Below are positions 15,817 to 23,621 of a stretch of 64,000 nt of DNA, piece by piece. The stretch spans positions 2,236,043-2,300,042 of the forward strand of contig NZ_CP022314.1 in assembly GCF_003352915.1 (NCBI RefSeq). The letters are read 5' to 3'. Origin of the DNA: Arthrobacter sp. PM3. GTDB taxonomy: Bacteria > Actinomycetota > Actinomycetes > Actinomycetales > Micrococcaceae. Numbering within the stretch: the stretch's first letter is position 1; each line of letters starts with the position of its first letter. The position numbers and the translations under genes are program-made. The notes below the pieces were generated by a model, which was not told the DNA's origin, searched no databases, and saw only the letters and a program-made list of their open reading frames with translations.

Positions 15817-16218
15817 ATGACTTCACTGCAGATCTATGTCAGTTTCCCCGGCACAGCCCGTGAAGCACTTGGCTTCTACGCGGATGTTTTCGGCGGAGAG
15901 CTTGCCTTGTTCACGTACGAGGAATTCAACCGCAGCGACGGTCCGCCGGATGCCATTGCCCACGGACAGCTGACCGGCGCGGTCGCTTTGGCGGGATCGG
16001 ATGCGGCCGCGGGCGAGAAAAGCGTCCGGTTCGAAGGCCTCATGCTCTCGCTGCTGGGGACCGCCGAACCGGCAGTTCTGCACGAGTGGTTCGACAAACT
16101 CGCCGTTGACGGCCGGGTGGTCGATCCCCTTGCCCCGAAGCCCTGGGGCGCCTCAGACGGCCAGGTCGTCGACCGTCACGGCCTGCACTGGCTGATTGGC
16201 TACGAACCCGTTTCCTGA
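15817..16218 (+). CDS. VOC-family protein (PhnB-like)
   Basis: The 133-residue protein has the PhnB/3-demethylubiquinone-methyltransferase-like glyoxalase fold. It opens with SLQIYVSFPGTAREALGFYADVFGG and closes with WGASDGQVVDRHGLHWLIGY. Members bind metals or small ligands; the substrate is unknown. The ATG at 15817 is preferred over the upstream GTG at 15811, in line with a leaderless promoter. The 274-base region before it holds no other gene. Confidence 0.85.
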   Translation: MTSLQIYVSFPGTAREALGFYADVFGGELALFTYEEFNRSDGPPDAIAHGQLTGAVALAGSDAAAGEKSVRFEGLMLSLLGTAEPAVLHEWFDKLAVDGRVVDPLAPKPWGASDGQVVDRHGLHWLIGYEPVS

Positions 16219-16251
16219 GCAACGCACGGTCTCCCGGGCGGCAGGCAACGG

Positions 16252-17082
16252 CTAGCTCTCCGGCTCGACTGCCTTCCGACGCTCCCGCAGCAGGGCTTCG
16301 AGCAGCTCGCAGACGTGGAGCGGCGACTCCACCCGGAACTCGGCCTGGGTGAAATCCAGCCCCACTTTGACGCCGAGGTCCCCCGGGATGAGGCTGGCCA
16401 GGGCGTCCTCGTCGGTGGTGTCGTCCCCGGCGAACGCCACGGCGGAAGCGCCGGTGGCCTGCCGGAGGAAGGCAATGCCCTCGCCCTTGGAGGCGTGGAC
16501 CACCGAGGTTTCCAGGACCCGGTTGCCGGTCTTCAGGAAGACGCCGCTGCGGTCCTGCAGGACCGCCCGCGCCGCCGCGACGGCGTCCTCGGCGACGTCG
16601 TCGGCCGCCAGCCGGGTGTGGAGGACGACGCCGGCCGGCTTGTCCTCCAGCAGGGTCCCGGGCGCCTCCTGCACGATCCCCTCCAGCTCGCGGCGGACTT
16701 CGGCCAGCAGGTCCCGCTGGGCGTCGTCCAGCATCAGCTCCGAGGACCCGGGGCCCATCCAGACCTCGGCGCCGTGGCTGCCGATCAGCAGCGTGTTCTC
16801 CGGCGGGGAGGCGACCGCGCGCAGGCTGTCCAGCGCCCGGCCGGAGATGAGCGCGGTCGTCGTCCGGGGAAGTTCCGCCAGCGCCGCGAACGCGGCGGCG
16901 GAACGGGGGAGGGCACGGGCGTCGGCGGCGTGGTCCACGAGCGGGGCCATGGTGCCGTCGAAGTCCATCGCCACCAGCAGGTGCTCGGTGCCGGCGGTGC
17001 GGCGCACTGCCTCCAGCAGCTCCGGTGAGAGCGAGAGCGGCGCGGCGTCCCGTTTGTTGGTTTCGGCCGGTTCAGGAGTCAT
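16252..17082 (-). CDS. otsB: Trehalose-6-phosphate phosphatase
   Basis: The 276-residue HAD-superfamily phosphatase has motif I MDFDGTMAPL (nucleophile and acid/base Asp near residues 40-42), motif II ALISGR, and motif IV GDDTTDEDAL. It removes phosphate from trehalose-6-phosphate to give trehalose. Its ATG lies inside the 3' end of otsA (11-base overlap), so the pair is translationally coupled. Trehalose serves as osmoprotectant and carbon store, in line with the maltodextrin locus nearby. Confidence 0.95.
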   Translation of the reverse strand: MTPEPAETNKRDAAPLSLSPELLEAVRRTAGTEHLLVAMDFDGTMAPLVDHAADARALPRSAAAFAALAELPRTTTALISGRALDSLRAVASPPENTLLIGSHGAEVWMGPGSSELMLDDAQRDLLAEVRRELEGIVQEAPGTLLEDKPAGVVLHTRLAADDVAEDAVAAARAVLQDRSGVFLKTGNRVLETSVVHASKGEGIAFLRQATGASAVAFAGDDTTDEDALASLIPGDLGVKVGLDFTQAEFRVESPLHVCELLEALLRERRKAVEPES

Positions 17083-18586
17083 CGCGGACCACCTTTTCGG
17101 CCAGCGCGGTCAGGAAGTCCGAGGACCAGAGGTCGACGTCGTGGTCCAGGATCTGCTTGCGCATGGCCCGCATCCGGCGCGACGCCTCCGCCGGCTGCAT
17201 GTGGACGGCCTTCATGATGGTGTCCTTGAGCCCGTCGATATCGTGCGGGTTCATCAGAAGTGCCTGCTTGAGCTGGTCCGCGGCGCCTGCGAATTCGCTG
17301 AGCACCAAGGCGCCGTCGTTGTTAGTCCGTGCCGTGACGTATTCCTTGGCGACCAGGTTCATGCCGTCCCGCAGCGCGGTGACCAGCATGACGTCGGCCG
17401 CCAGGTACAGGGCGACCATTTCCTCGATCGGGTAGCTGTGGTGCAGGTAGCGGACGGCGGTGTTCTGCATGGTGTCGAAGGTGCCGTTGATGTGGCCCAC
17501 GGTGCCCTCGACCTCTTCACGCAGCAGGCGGTACTGTTCCACCCGCTCCCGGCTGGGACTCGCCACCTGGATCAGGGTCGCATCCTCCACGGTGAGCCTG
17601 CCGTCCTCCAGCAGTTCCTCGTACGCCTTGAGCCGGTGCCGGATGCCCTTGGTGTAGTCGAGTCGGTCGACGCCGAGCAGGATGGTCTTGGGGTTGCCGA
17701 GGTCCCGGCGGATCTGCCGGGCGCGCTCGACCACCTCCGGCTGCTTCGCCAGCTCGCTGATCTGCTTGACGTCAATGGAAATCGGGAACGACTGGGCCCG
17801 GGCAATGTGGGTGGTCTCGCCGTCGGCGCCCTTGACGTGCACCTGTTGCTGCTTGACGCTGGCACCGAGGAAACGGCGGGCGGAGCGCATGAAGTTCCCG
17901 GCGTCGCTGCTGCGCTGGAAGCCGACGAGGTCGGCGCCGAGCAGGCCGTCGATGATCGCCCGCCGCCAGGGGAGCTGCGCGAAGATTTCCGGCGGCGGGA
18001 ACGGGATGTGGTTGAAGAACCCGATTTTCAGGTCCGGCCGCGCCTCCCGGAGCATCTTCGGGACCAGCTGGAGCTGGTAGTCCTGCACCCAGATGGTGGC
18101 GGCCTCGGCCGCGTGGCGGATGACGGCGTCGGCGAACCGCCTGTTGACCTTCCGGTAGGCGTCCCACCAGGCACGGTGGAACTCCGGCGGGGCGATCACG
18201 TCGTGGTAGAGCGGCCACAGCGTGGCGTTGGAGAAGCCCTCGTAGAACATCTCGATGTCGTGCGTGCTCAGCTGCACCGGGATGAGGTCGATACCGCCGT
18301 GGCTGAAGGGCTTGACGGTCTCGTCCGGGGCGCCGTGCCAGCCCACCCAGGCGCCGTCGGTCTTGGTCATCATGGGCGCCAAGGCCGTGACGAGGCCGCC
18401 GGGGGAGCGGCGCCAGCCGTCCTCGCAGCCGGGCTCATCGTCCGGGCAGCGGTCGACGGGCAGCCGGTTGGACACGACGATGAAGTCGAATTGGTCTGCC
18501 GCGTCGGTGCCGCCTGCCTCCGCTTCGGCGCTCCCCGCCGTGGCGGTATGTTTCGCGCTGTGATCGGCGCTTTCCGTTGCTTCCAT
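17072..18586 (-). CDS. otsA: Alpha,alpha-trehalose-phosphate synthase
   Basis: The 504-residue GT20 enzyme makes trehalose-6-phosphate from a nucleotide-glucose donor and glucose-6-phosphate. Family motifs include FIVVSNRLPVDR at the N-terminus, the HIPFPPPEIF segment, the VDRLDYTKGI donor-site motif, and RDGMNLVAKEYV near the C-terminus. The ATG at 18586 is chosen because AGGGGG precedes it; a GTG at 18622 would add 12 residues. The first roughly 40 residues are a low-complexity Ala/Thr/Glu tail not typical of the core enzyme. Confidence 0.95.
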   Translation of the reverse strand: MEATESADHSAKHTATAGSAEAEAGGTDAADQFDFIVVSNRLPVDRCPDDEPGCEDGWRRSPGGLVTALAPMMTKTDGAWVGWHGAPDETVKPFSHGGIDLIPVQLSTHDIEMFYEGFSNATLWPLYHDVIAPPEFHRAWWDAYRKVNRRFADAVIRHAAEAATIWVQDYQLQLVPKMLREARPDLKIGFFNHIPFPPPEIFAQLPWRRAIIDGLLGADLVGFQRSSDAGNFMRSARRFLGASVKQQQVHVKGADGETTHIARAQSFPISIDVKQISELAKQPEVVERARQIRRDLGNPKTILLGVDRLDYTKGIRHRLKAYEELLEDGRLTVEDATLIQVASPSRERVEQYRLLREEVEGTVGHINGTFDTMQNTAVRYLHHSYPIEEMVALYLAADVMLVTALRDGMNLVAKEYVTARTNNDGALVLSEFAGAADQLKQALLMNPHDIDGLKDTIMKAVHMQPAEASRRMRAMRKQILDHDVDLWSSDFLTALAEKVVRDDS

Positions 18587-18765
18587 TGGTGCCCCCTGGG
18601 GTCGCTCGTGGCTCTTTACCACCCTAGCCGCACGGAATCTTCCGGGCTATTCGTCCGTTGGGCAGGCGGAAGAGAAACTTGAAACCGCAACTTCTCAGGT
18701 TTCTCCCCTAAAATGATGAATTGCCACTGAGTGGACCACCCCTGGCCGATCGACCCGAGGAACTA

Positions 18766-19656
18766 ATGAGCCCCGCAAACGACCCCCGACAGTCCAAGGC
18801 AGAGCGCACGGCCGCGGCGCGCGAGAAAGCCCGTGAGATCCGCGAAGCGCAGGTGAAGAAGGACAAGCGCAACAAGCTGCTGATCGGCTGGGGCATTGTT
18901 GCCGCCGTCGTCGCCATCATCGTGATCGTGGCCCTGGTTGTCACCTCGAACATCAAGAACAACGCCCCCGTGGCCGACGAAGGCCCGACGCCGGCCAACG
19001 GCAACGTCCATGGCGGCATCACCCTGCTGGCCAACACCGAGGTCGCCAAGACCGATCCCGCCACCGTGAAGCTCTCCGATCTTCCGGCCGCGCCGGCCAC
19101 GCCGCCGTCCCCGGTCACGGCCCCCGGCGCCGAAGCTGAGGCCGGCAAGCCGGTCAAGGTGGTCCTCTACATCGACTTCATCTGCCCCGTCTGCAAGAAC
19201 TTCGAGGCGCAGTACAACGAGACCCTCACCAAGCTGCGCAACGACGGCAAGATCACGGTGGAATACCGCCCGCTCGGCTTCCTCGACAGCCGCTCCACCA
19301 CCAACTACTCCTCGCGCGCGGCCAACGCCGCAGCCTGCGTGGTCAACGAATCCCCGGAGAAGTTCTCGGCTTTCTTCGATGAACTGTTCGCCAAGCAGCC
19401 GGCCGAAGGCAGCGCCGGCCTTTCGGACAACGAGCTGAAGAAGATGGCCACCGACGTCGGGGCCAAGAGCATCGACCAGTGCGTGGATGACAAGACGTAC
19501 CGCCCGTGGGTCAAGCACACCACCCAGGAGGCCTCGGTGATCGGCATTACCGGCACCCCCACCGTGTTCGTTGAGGGCAAGCAGTGGGGTGTCGGCGACA
19601 GCGCCCAGACCCCGTTTGACCAGTACCTGCAGGCCGCGGTGGACGCCAAGAAGTAA
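18766..19656 (+). CDS. Membrane-anchored DsbA-like thioredoxin-fold protein
   Basis: The 296-residue protein has a charged, helical cytoplasmic N-terminus, one membrane segment (about 38-60), a Pro/Ala-rich linker, and an extracytoplasmic DsbA-type domain. The redox motif is CPVC (140-143) in DFICPVCKNFE, and the cis-Pro loop is GITGTPTVFV. It should act on disulfides of exported proteins. Several secreted Cys-containing proteins are encoded a few kilobases downstream. The start has a good CGAGGA site and a strong hairpin follows the stop. Confidence 0.92.
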   Translation: MSPANDPRQSKAERTAAAREKAREIREAQVKKDKRNKLLIGWGIVAAVVAIIVIVALVVTSNIKNNAPVADEGPTPANGNVHGGITLLANTEVAKTDPATVKLSDLPAAPATPPSPVTAPGAEAEAGKPVKVVLYIDFICPVCKNFEAQYNETLTKLRNDGKITVEYRPLGFLDSRSTTNYSSRAANAAACVVNESPEKFSAFFDELFAKQPAEGSAGLSDNELKKMATDVGAKSIDQCVDDKTYRPWVKHTTQEASVIGITGTPTVFVEGKQWGVGDSAQTPFDQYLQAAVDAKK

Positions 19657-19683
19657 CCTGCGGAATCCTGTGCAGCTGCAGGC

Positions 19684-19737
19684 TGCAACAGGAAGGCCCT
19701 GTCCCGGAATTTTCCGGGGCAGGGCCTTCCTGTTGCA
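19684..19737 (+). terminator. Strong hairpin after the DsbA-like gene
   Basis: GCAACAGGAAGGCCCTG pairs with CAGGGCCTTCCTGTTGC, continued inward by CCCGGAA and TTCCGGG, giving a stem of about 25 bp. Confidence 0.9.
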
Positions 19738-19856
19738 GGGCAGCCGGCGCCCCTGCCTGCACTCCCGCCGCCGTTTTTATCCTCGGGTGTCCGTGGGCTA
19801 CCCTTATCTAGCGTCCAGGCGCCGTCCCGTTCGCGGGCGGCCGCGGGACTGCGAAC

Positions 19857-19930
19857 GCCTCCTTAGCTCAGTTGGCCAGAGCACCGCTCTTGTAAAGCGG
19901 GGGTCGTCGGTTCGAATCCGACAGGGGGCT
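19857..19930 (+). tRNA. tRNA-Thr (anticodon TGT)
   Basis: The acceptor stem GCCTCCT/AGGGGGC, D-arm, anticodon stem CCGCT/AGCGG with loop CTTGTAA, and T-arm with TTCGAAT are all present. The anticodon TGT reads ACA (Thr). The 3' CCA is not encoded. Confidence 0.96.
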
Positions 19931-19936
19931 CTGAAA

Positions 19937-19977
19937 ACCCCTCCATTCCGGCGATTTTGCCCGGGATGGAGGGGTGC
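19937..19977 (+). terminator. Terminator of tRNA-Thr
   Basis: ACCCCTCCAT pairs with ATGGAGGGGT, extended inward by CCGG/CCGG, and is followed by GCTTT. Confidence 0.85.
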
Positions 19978-20006
19978 TTTATGTGCGAAAACAGGGCACG
20001 ACACGC

Positions 20007-20300
20007 TTACGGCACGCTTTGGAAAAGTTCCGATGACCGACGTCGGAACAGTGGCCGCATAAAAGTCAATATGCAGTTAGGCAGCAAGTCCTTGGGACCG
20101 GCCGAGGCGGCAGAACCTTGCGTGGTCACGGGGAAAGGGAAGTTCCTGATCTTCTCCGTGTACTGGTCCATTCCGTAAGCGGTGATCGCGGTGACAACCA
20201 GGCAAATGACAGTCCCGGTGATTCCCAGAATCAGCCCCGCCGTGCCCGTTACTCTGTCCCGCGCAAACCCTGTGCGGGCGAAGTGGTCGAGAATGATCAC
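20007..20300 (-). pseudogene. Fragment of a small membrane protein
   Basis: A 97-codon frame contains one clear membrane segment (TAGLILGITGTVICLVVTAI) followed by GMDQYTEKIRNFPFP. The ATG at 20300 gives an unusual hydrophilic start, no ribosome site is evident, and the next fragment begins 2 bases away on the opposite strand. This suggests the 5' part of the gene was lost in a rearrangement. It could alternatively be a short intact gene of unknown function. Confidence 0.4.
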
Positions 20301-20302
20301 AG

Positions 20303-20440
20303 GGCGACAAGGTAGAGGAATGCTATTGGGAGATCTCCGACGCCAAGTACAACATCATCGCCAACAACTTCATTAGCGTCTCGCCGCAGTTTACGATCAC
20401 CATCCCGGCGACGGCATCCGGCTTCACAGTGAAGGGCACG
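20303..20440 (+). pseudogene. C-terminal fragment of a secreted/lipoprotein gene
   Basis: The frame reads GDKVEECYWEISDAKYNII, then ANNFISVSPQFTITIPATA, then SGFTVKGTGE. This has the look of the C-terminal beta domain of actinobacterial lipoproteins of the CYWE...NNF type. It has no start codon and runs into unrelated sequence after about 20440, where a closing Cys-Gly-Glu-Trp type ending would be expected. It is best read as a remnant; the family link is from memory of similar proteins. Confidence 0.45.
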
Positions 20441-20480
20441 GGCGAACGGCCTGCGCACCCTCGACCCCGGCCTACTCGAA

Positions 20481-20879
20481 ATGCACACCATCGACGGCCA
20501 GGTCTGCAAGATCGTCCCGATGGACATCCGCCACAAGACGTTCACTTCCTCGGTGTCCTCACCGTTCAAGCTCAAAGAAAACTCCAAGTCACGGATCACC
20601 GACGGCCACGACGTGGCCGAGGTCATGATGGAGTCCCTGCGCTTCGGCGACGGCTCCCTGCGCGCGGTGTTCACGCAGCCCACGGCCCGCAGCGCCGGGC
20701 CGCTGATGATCTTCCGCCCCCACAACACCGGGGCACCGCTGTACGCCATGGAGAACCCGTTCGACCCTCCGGGCAAGGCGCTGAAAAACAAGCGCTGGCT
20801 CAGCGGCGAGGCCGTCCCCGCCATCGACGGCCGCGACGTGCCCCTCGACGTCGTCCTGGCCGGCGCCCCGGTCGAATAA
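20481..20879 (+). CDS. Hypothetical protein, probably 5'-truncated
   Basis: This 132-codon frame from the first ATG extends upstream without a stop to about 20433 (reading NGLRTLDPGLLE just before the ATG). No ribosome site precedes the ATG, so the true 5' end may be missing. The product has no membrane segment or motif I recognise; it contains PFKLKENSKSRITDGHDVAE and a Pro-rich C-terminal part. A terminator-like hairpin follows, supporting that it was once the end of a transcription unit. It may be a remnant of an element integrated next to the tRNA. Confidence 0.4.
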   Translation: MHTIDGQVCKIVPMDIRHKTFTSSVSSPFKLKENSKSRITDGHDVAEVMMESLRFGDGSLRAVFTQPTARSAGPLMIFRPHNTGAPLYAMENPFDPPGKALKNKRWLSGEAVPAIDGRDVPLDVVLAGAPVE

Positions 20880-20894
20880 GGCCGACCAAATACC

Positions 20895-20937
20895 GAAGCC
20901 CTCCCGCACCGGCTGTCACCTGCGCGGGAGGGCTTCT
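20895..20937 (+). terminator. Hairpin after the truncated gene
   Basis: GAAGCCCTCCCGC and GCGGGAGGGCTTC form a 13-bp perfect stem and are followed by TTCAT. It lies between converging genes and could serve both. Confidence 0.8.
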
Positions 20938-20957
20938 TCATGCCCCGGTCCGGGCGG

Positions 20958-22241
20958 CTACCTGAGCGCCCGCACCGACGCTGAGGTCGTGGTCAGGAAG
21001 CCGGTCCGGGTGCCGGTCGCCTTCGCCATGATGGTCCTGCCAGCATCGGAAGCGGTGAGCTTGTAGGATTTCGCCGTGGCGCCCGGGATCCGGACGCCGG
21101 AGCGGTACCACTGGTAGGTGAACGCCGACGGCCGCGGCTGCCAGCTTTCAGCGCCGGTATAGACGGTGAGGGTGGATCCGGGCTTCGGGGTGCCTTTGAT
21201 AGTTGCGTACGTTAGGTAGGAGAAGAACGGCCTCGGGGCGATCTTCGCCGTCTTTACCTCCGGATGGATCAGTCCGCCGGCCTTGAAGCTGAGCACGGTG
21301 CCGGCATCGGCGGGTGCCGGCTGGTACGTCAGCGACGTGGCACCTCTGATCGGGGCGCCGTTGCGGTACCACTGGGGTGAGGCCATTGCGTCGACCGTCC
21401 CCTGGTCCAGTCCTACCGGGACGGCAAGGACTGCTGTCAGCTGATTGCTGACCTGTGCCTTGCCCCGGATGGTGACACCGGGGGAGGGAAGCTTCACGCG
21501 CGCGACCGTGACCGCAGCGGATTTGGACTCTGTGTAGGCGGCCACGCCCCACTGGTAGGCGCTGGCCACGACACGGATCGACTGGCCGACGTCTTCCGCC
21601 TTCACCTTGTAGACCTGCCCGGTGCCGACCCTGTCGGTCCCGCGGTACCACGTGAAGGCGATCCCCGCTGCGGGCTGCGGCGACCAGGTGCCCGGGGTGG
21701 CGAACAGCACGCCTCCGTACTTGAGTTCGCCGCTGATGACGGGCGGTGCCTTGATACCGTACTTGGGCAGGGTGCCGAGCACGACGGTGGACGTGCCCAG
21801 GTTGACGATGCCGGGCGTCGAGATGGTGATCTTCTTCGCGGAGGTGTACCCGGCGGCCATGTCGAAGGTGCTCTTGCCCCCGTACCACTTGTCGGCGAAG
21901 GTCAGTGGGTTCCGGCCGGTGCCCCCGTACGGGTCCCAGACGCGAACCTTGTAGACGGTCGAGCTATCAGCCTTGAAGCTGAAGGTGCCGTCCTCCCCGG
22001 TGGCGGAATACTGGGTCTGCCAGGAGTCTTCCGCCGCTCCCGACAACGGCTGGTCGGCGTTGGTGTACGGGGTCACCTGCAGGCCCTGAATCGGTTTCCC
22101 GTCAGGTCCGACCACCTTGCCGATGATGACTGAATCGTAGGCCAGCGCCTGAGCCGGCGCCGCTCCCGCAACCAAAGCAAGCAGCGCCAGGGCTGCAGTG
22201 AGAAGACCGGCCACGGGCCGAGCAAGGGTCAAGATTTTCAA
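20958..22241 (-). CDS. Secreted protein with Ig-like repeat modules
   Basis: The 427-residue protein has a signal peptide ending near APAQALA, then a carboxypeptidase-regulatory-like beta domain (IIGKVVGPDGKPIQGLQVTPY). About three related modules follow with the pattern G-x-W-x-P-x-P...W-Y-R...G-A-x...Y...D-A/V-G. Such modules occur in exported actinobacterial surface proteins; the function is unknown. The TTG at 22241 is preferred because GGGGGAAAC precedes it and it puts the signal peptide at the N-terminus (MKILTLARPVAG). The motif TGGGGGAA recurs before neighbouring secreted genes. Confidence 0.8.
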   Translation of the reverse strand: MKILTLARPVAGLLTAALALLALVAGAAPAQALAYDSVIIGKVVGPDGKPIQGLQVTPYTNADQPLSGAAEDSWQTQYSATGEDGTFSFKADSSTVYKVRVWDPYGGTGRNPLTFADKWYGGKSTFDMAAGYTSAKKITISTPGIVNLGTSTVVLGTLPKYGIKAPPVISGELKYGGVLFATPGTWSPQPAAGIAFTWYRGTDRVGTGQVYKVKAEDVGQSIRVVASAYQWGVAAYTESKSAAVTVARVKLPSPGVTIRGKAQVSNQLTAVLAVPVGLDQGTVDAMASPQWYRNGAPIRGATSLTYQPAPADAGTVLSFKAGGLIHPEVKTAKIAPRPFFSYLTYATIKGTPKPGSTLTVYTGAESWQPRPSAFTYQWYRSGVRIPGATAKSYKLTASDAGRTIMAKATGTRTGFLTTTSASVRALR

Positions 22242-22505
22242 GTTTCCCCCAGGAAAAGTCGAGTGATGCTCGAATCCTAACGTCACGCCACCCGACTGCG
22301 CTCCTCCGCCGCCGGGATCACGTCATGCACTGCCCTGTTTTGCGTGCCTCGCCCCCTCGGGAAGCGGAGAGTCGTCCGCGATTCCACCCCAGAGGCGCGG
22401 AGTTGCGCGAGGCGGCCAGAATCGACAGCAGGGCTTCAAAGGATTCATCCACAACCGGCGTCTTTTTATCTAATGGGCCAACCGGATAGGGCCCTGCGGC
22501 GGGAG

Positions 22506-23054
22506 TTAACAGCTGCCCTTCGGAGCAGTGTGCTGGCATTCGACCGTGATTCTGATCCCCGCGACGGCACCCGTCCAGGGACCCGTCGGGTCGTGCCGGA
22601 TCAGATCGGCCACGACGTATCCTGCCTGCAGTTCGACGACGCGCTTTAGCGTCCCAGAACACTCGAGATCGAACGACAGCGGTTCGGCACCGGTCCGGGG
22701 ATCTTGGGAGAGGAACATCTGGACGCCCGGGGTGCCCACACAGGCTGCCGTTACAGTGTGGGCGCCGCCAGCCTTCACCGTCGCAATCTTGCTGAAGCCA
22801 ACCCCTGGCCCATCGGCCGGACCGGAGTCGCTAAGCACCACAGTCCCCGTCGTCCCTGCAAGACGCTTCTTCAGGTCGGCGTAATTGCTCGATTCCACGG
22901 CCAGCACGTCCGGACCTTTTGACGGGACGGTCGGCGCAGGACGAGCCGTGCGCGCGGCCGCCGTCGAAAGAGCATCACCGTCATCCTCGTAGGCACAGGC
23001 AGTCATGCCGCCGGCCAACAGCGCGGTCACGATGAGTGCCGCAACGCGGCCCAC
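22506..23054 (-). CDS. Putative lipoprotein
   Basis: The 182-residue protein starts MGRVAALIVTALLAGGMTAC, a compact lipoprotein signal with a Cys after GGMTA. The mature part is a beta-rich domain with three further cysteines (TAACVG, DLECSG and TVECQH) plus a C-terminal Cys. The GTG at 23054 is chosen for its GGGGGA site 9 bases upstream; an ATG at 23081 would place nine extra residues before the signal. The function is not recognised. The 264 bases downstream to 22242 hold no convincing gene. Confidence 0.72.
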   Translation of the reverse strand: MGRVAALIVTALLAGGMTACAYEDDGDALSTAAARTARPAPTVPSKGPDVLAVESSNYADLKKRLAGTTGTVVLSDSGPADGPGVGFSKIATVKAGGAHTVTAACVGTPGVQMFLSQDPRTGAEPLSFDLECSGTLKRVVELQAGYVVADLIRHDPTGPWTGAVAGIRITVECQHTAPKGSC

Positions 23055-23251
23055 AGCTTTTGTTCCCCCAGGTCCAGACATGCGCTGAGTCTACGGTTGA
23101 TCGTCTGAAGGACAAGTCATCCAACCTCGGCACGCGGCGCCTTCGGGCACTGAGCCGGCTGCCACTTCTGCACCGCGATGTCCTTTGCCCGAGCTGCCGG
23201 TGGGCGATGGAGGATCTACCCCAATGACTTCCGTCGTGCAAGAATCGCCGC

Positions 23252-23524
23252 GTGGATGAGGATGAGCGGCATATAAGGGACGAATTGATGATGCTCGATG
23301 CCCTGCTACGGGCGATGGACCGTCGTGACGCGGTCTTCCAGATGATTGAGGATTCGGAGGACGAGGACGAAGCAAGACGCCGTGTGGGTCAGCTGTTGGG
23401 TGTGGGGGACTTGGGCAGCAGGGTGGTCCTCGACATGCAGGTTAGAAGACTCACCCGGGACCAGCGTCAGAGGCTCGCTTCCCGGGCAGCAGAACTTAGG
23501 TCAATGTTGCCTGAGGGCCGCTGA
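23252..23524 (+). CDS. Short GyrA/ParC-tower-like protein
   Basis: The 90-residue protein resembles the coiled-coil tower region of DNA gyrase subunit A. RDELMMLDALLRAMDRRDAV corresponds to the tower helix, and VVLDMQVRRLTRDQRQRL corresponds to the conserved ILDMQLRRLT turn with its return helix. The winged-helix, catalytic Tyr and beta-propeller parts are absent. No good ribosome site precedes ATG 23252; AAGGGA precedes an internal ATG at 23288, a possible start that would remove part of the helix. It could be a stand-alone regulator of topoisomerase or just a relic. Confidence 0.6.
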   Translation: MDEDERHIRDELMMLDALLRAMDRRDAVFQMIEDSEDEDEARRRVGQLLGVGDLGSRVVLDMQVRRLTRDQRQRLASRAAELRSMLPEGR

Positions 23525-23621
23525 GGAATTCTCGGAAGCATCCGACGCCAGAGACGTGGATGCCCCGGAACCAAATCCCAGGAGCCGCCCATCCATGCCT
23601 CTTGACAGCCAGAACGACATG

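Noticed and set aside
22318..22505. Small gene downstream of the lipoprotein
   Set aside because: The only frame has mixed composition, no ribosome site and overlaps the lipoprotein's 3' end; no family resemblance.
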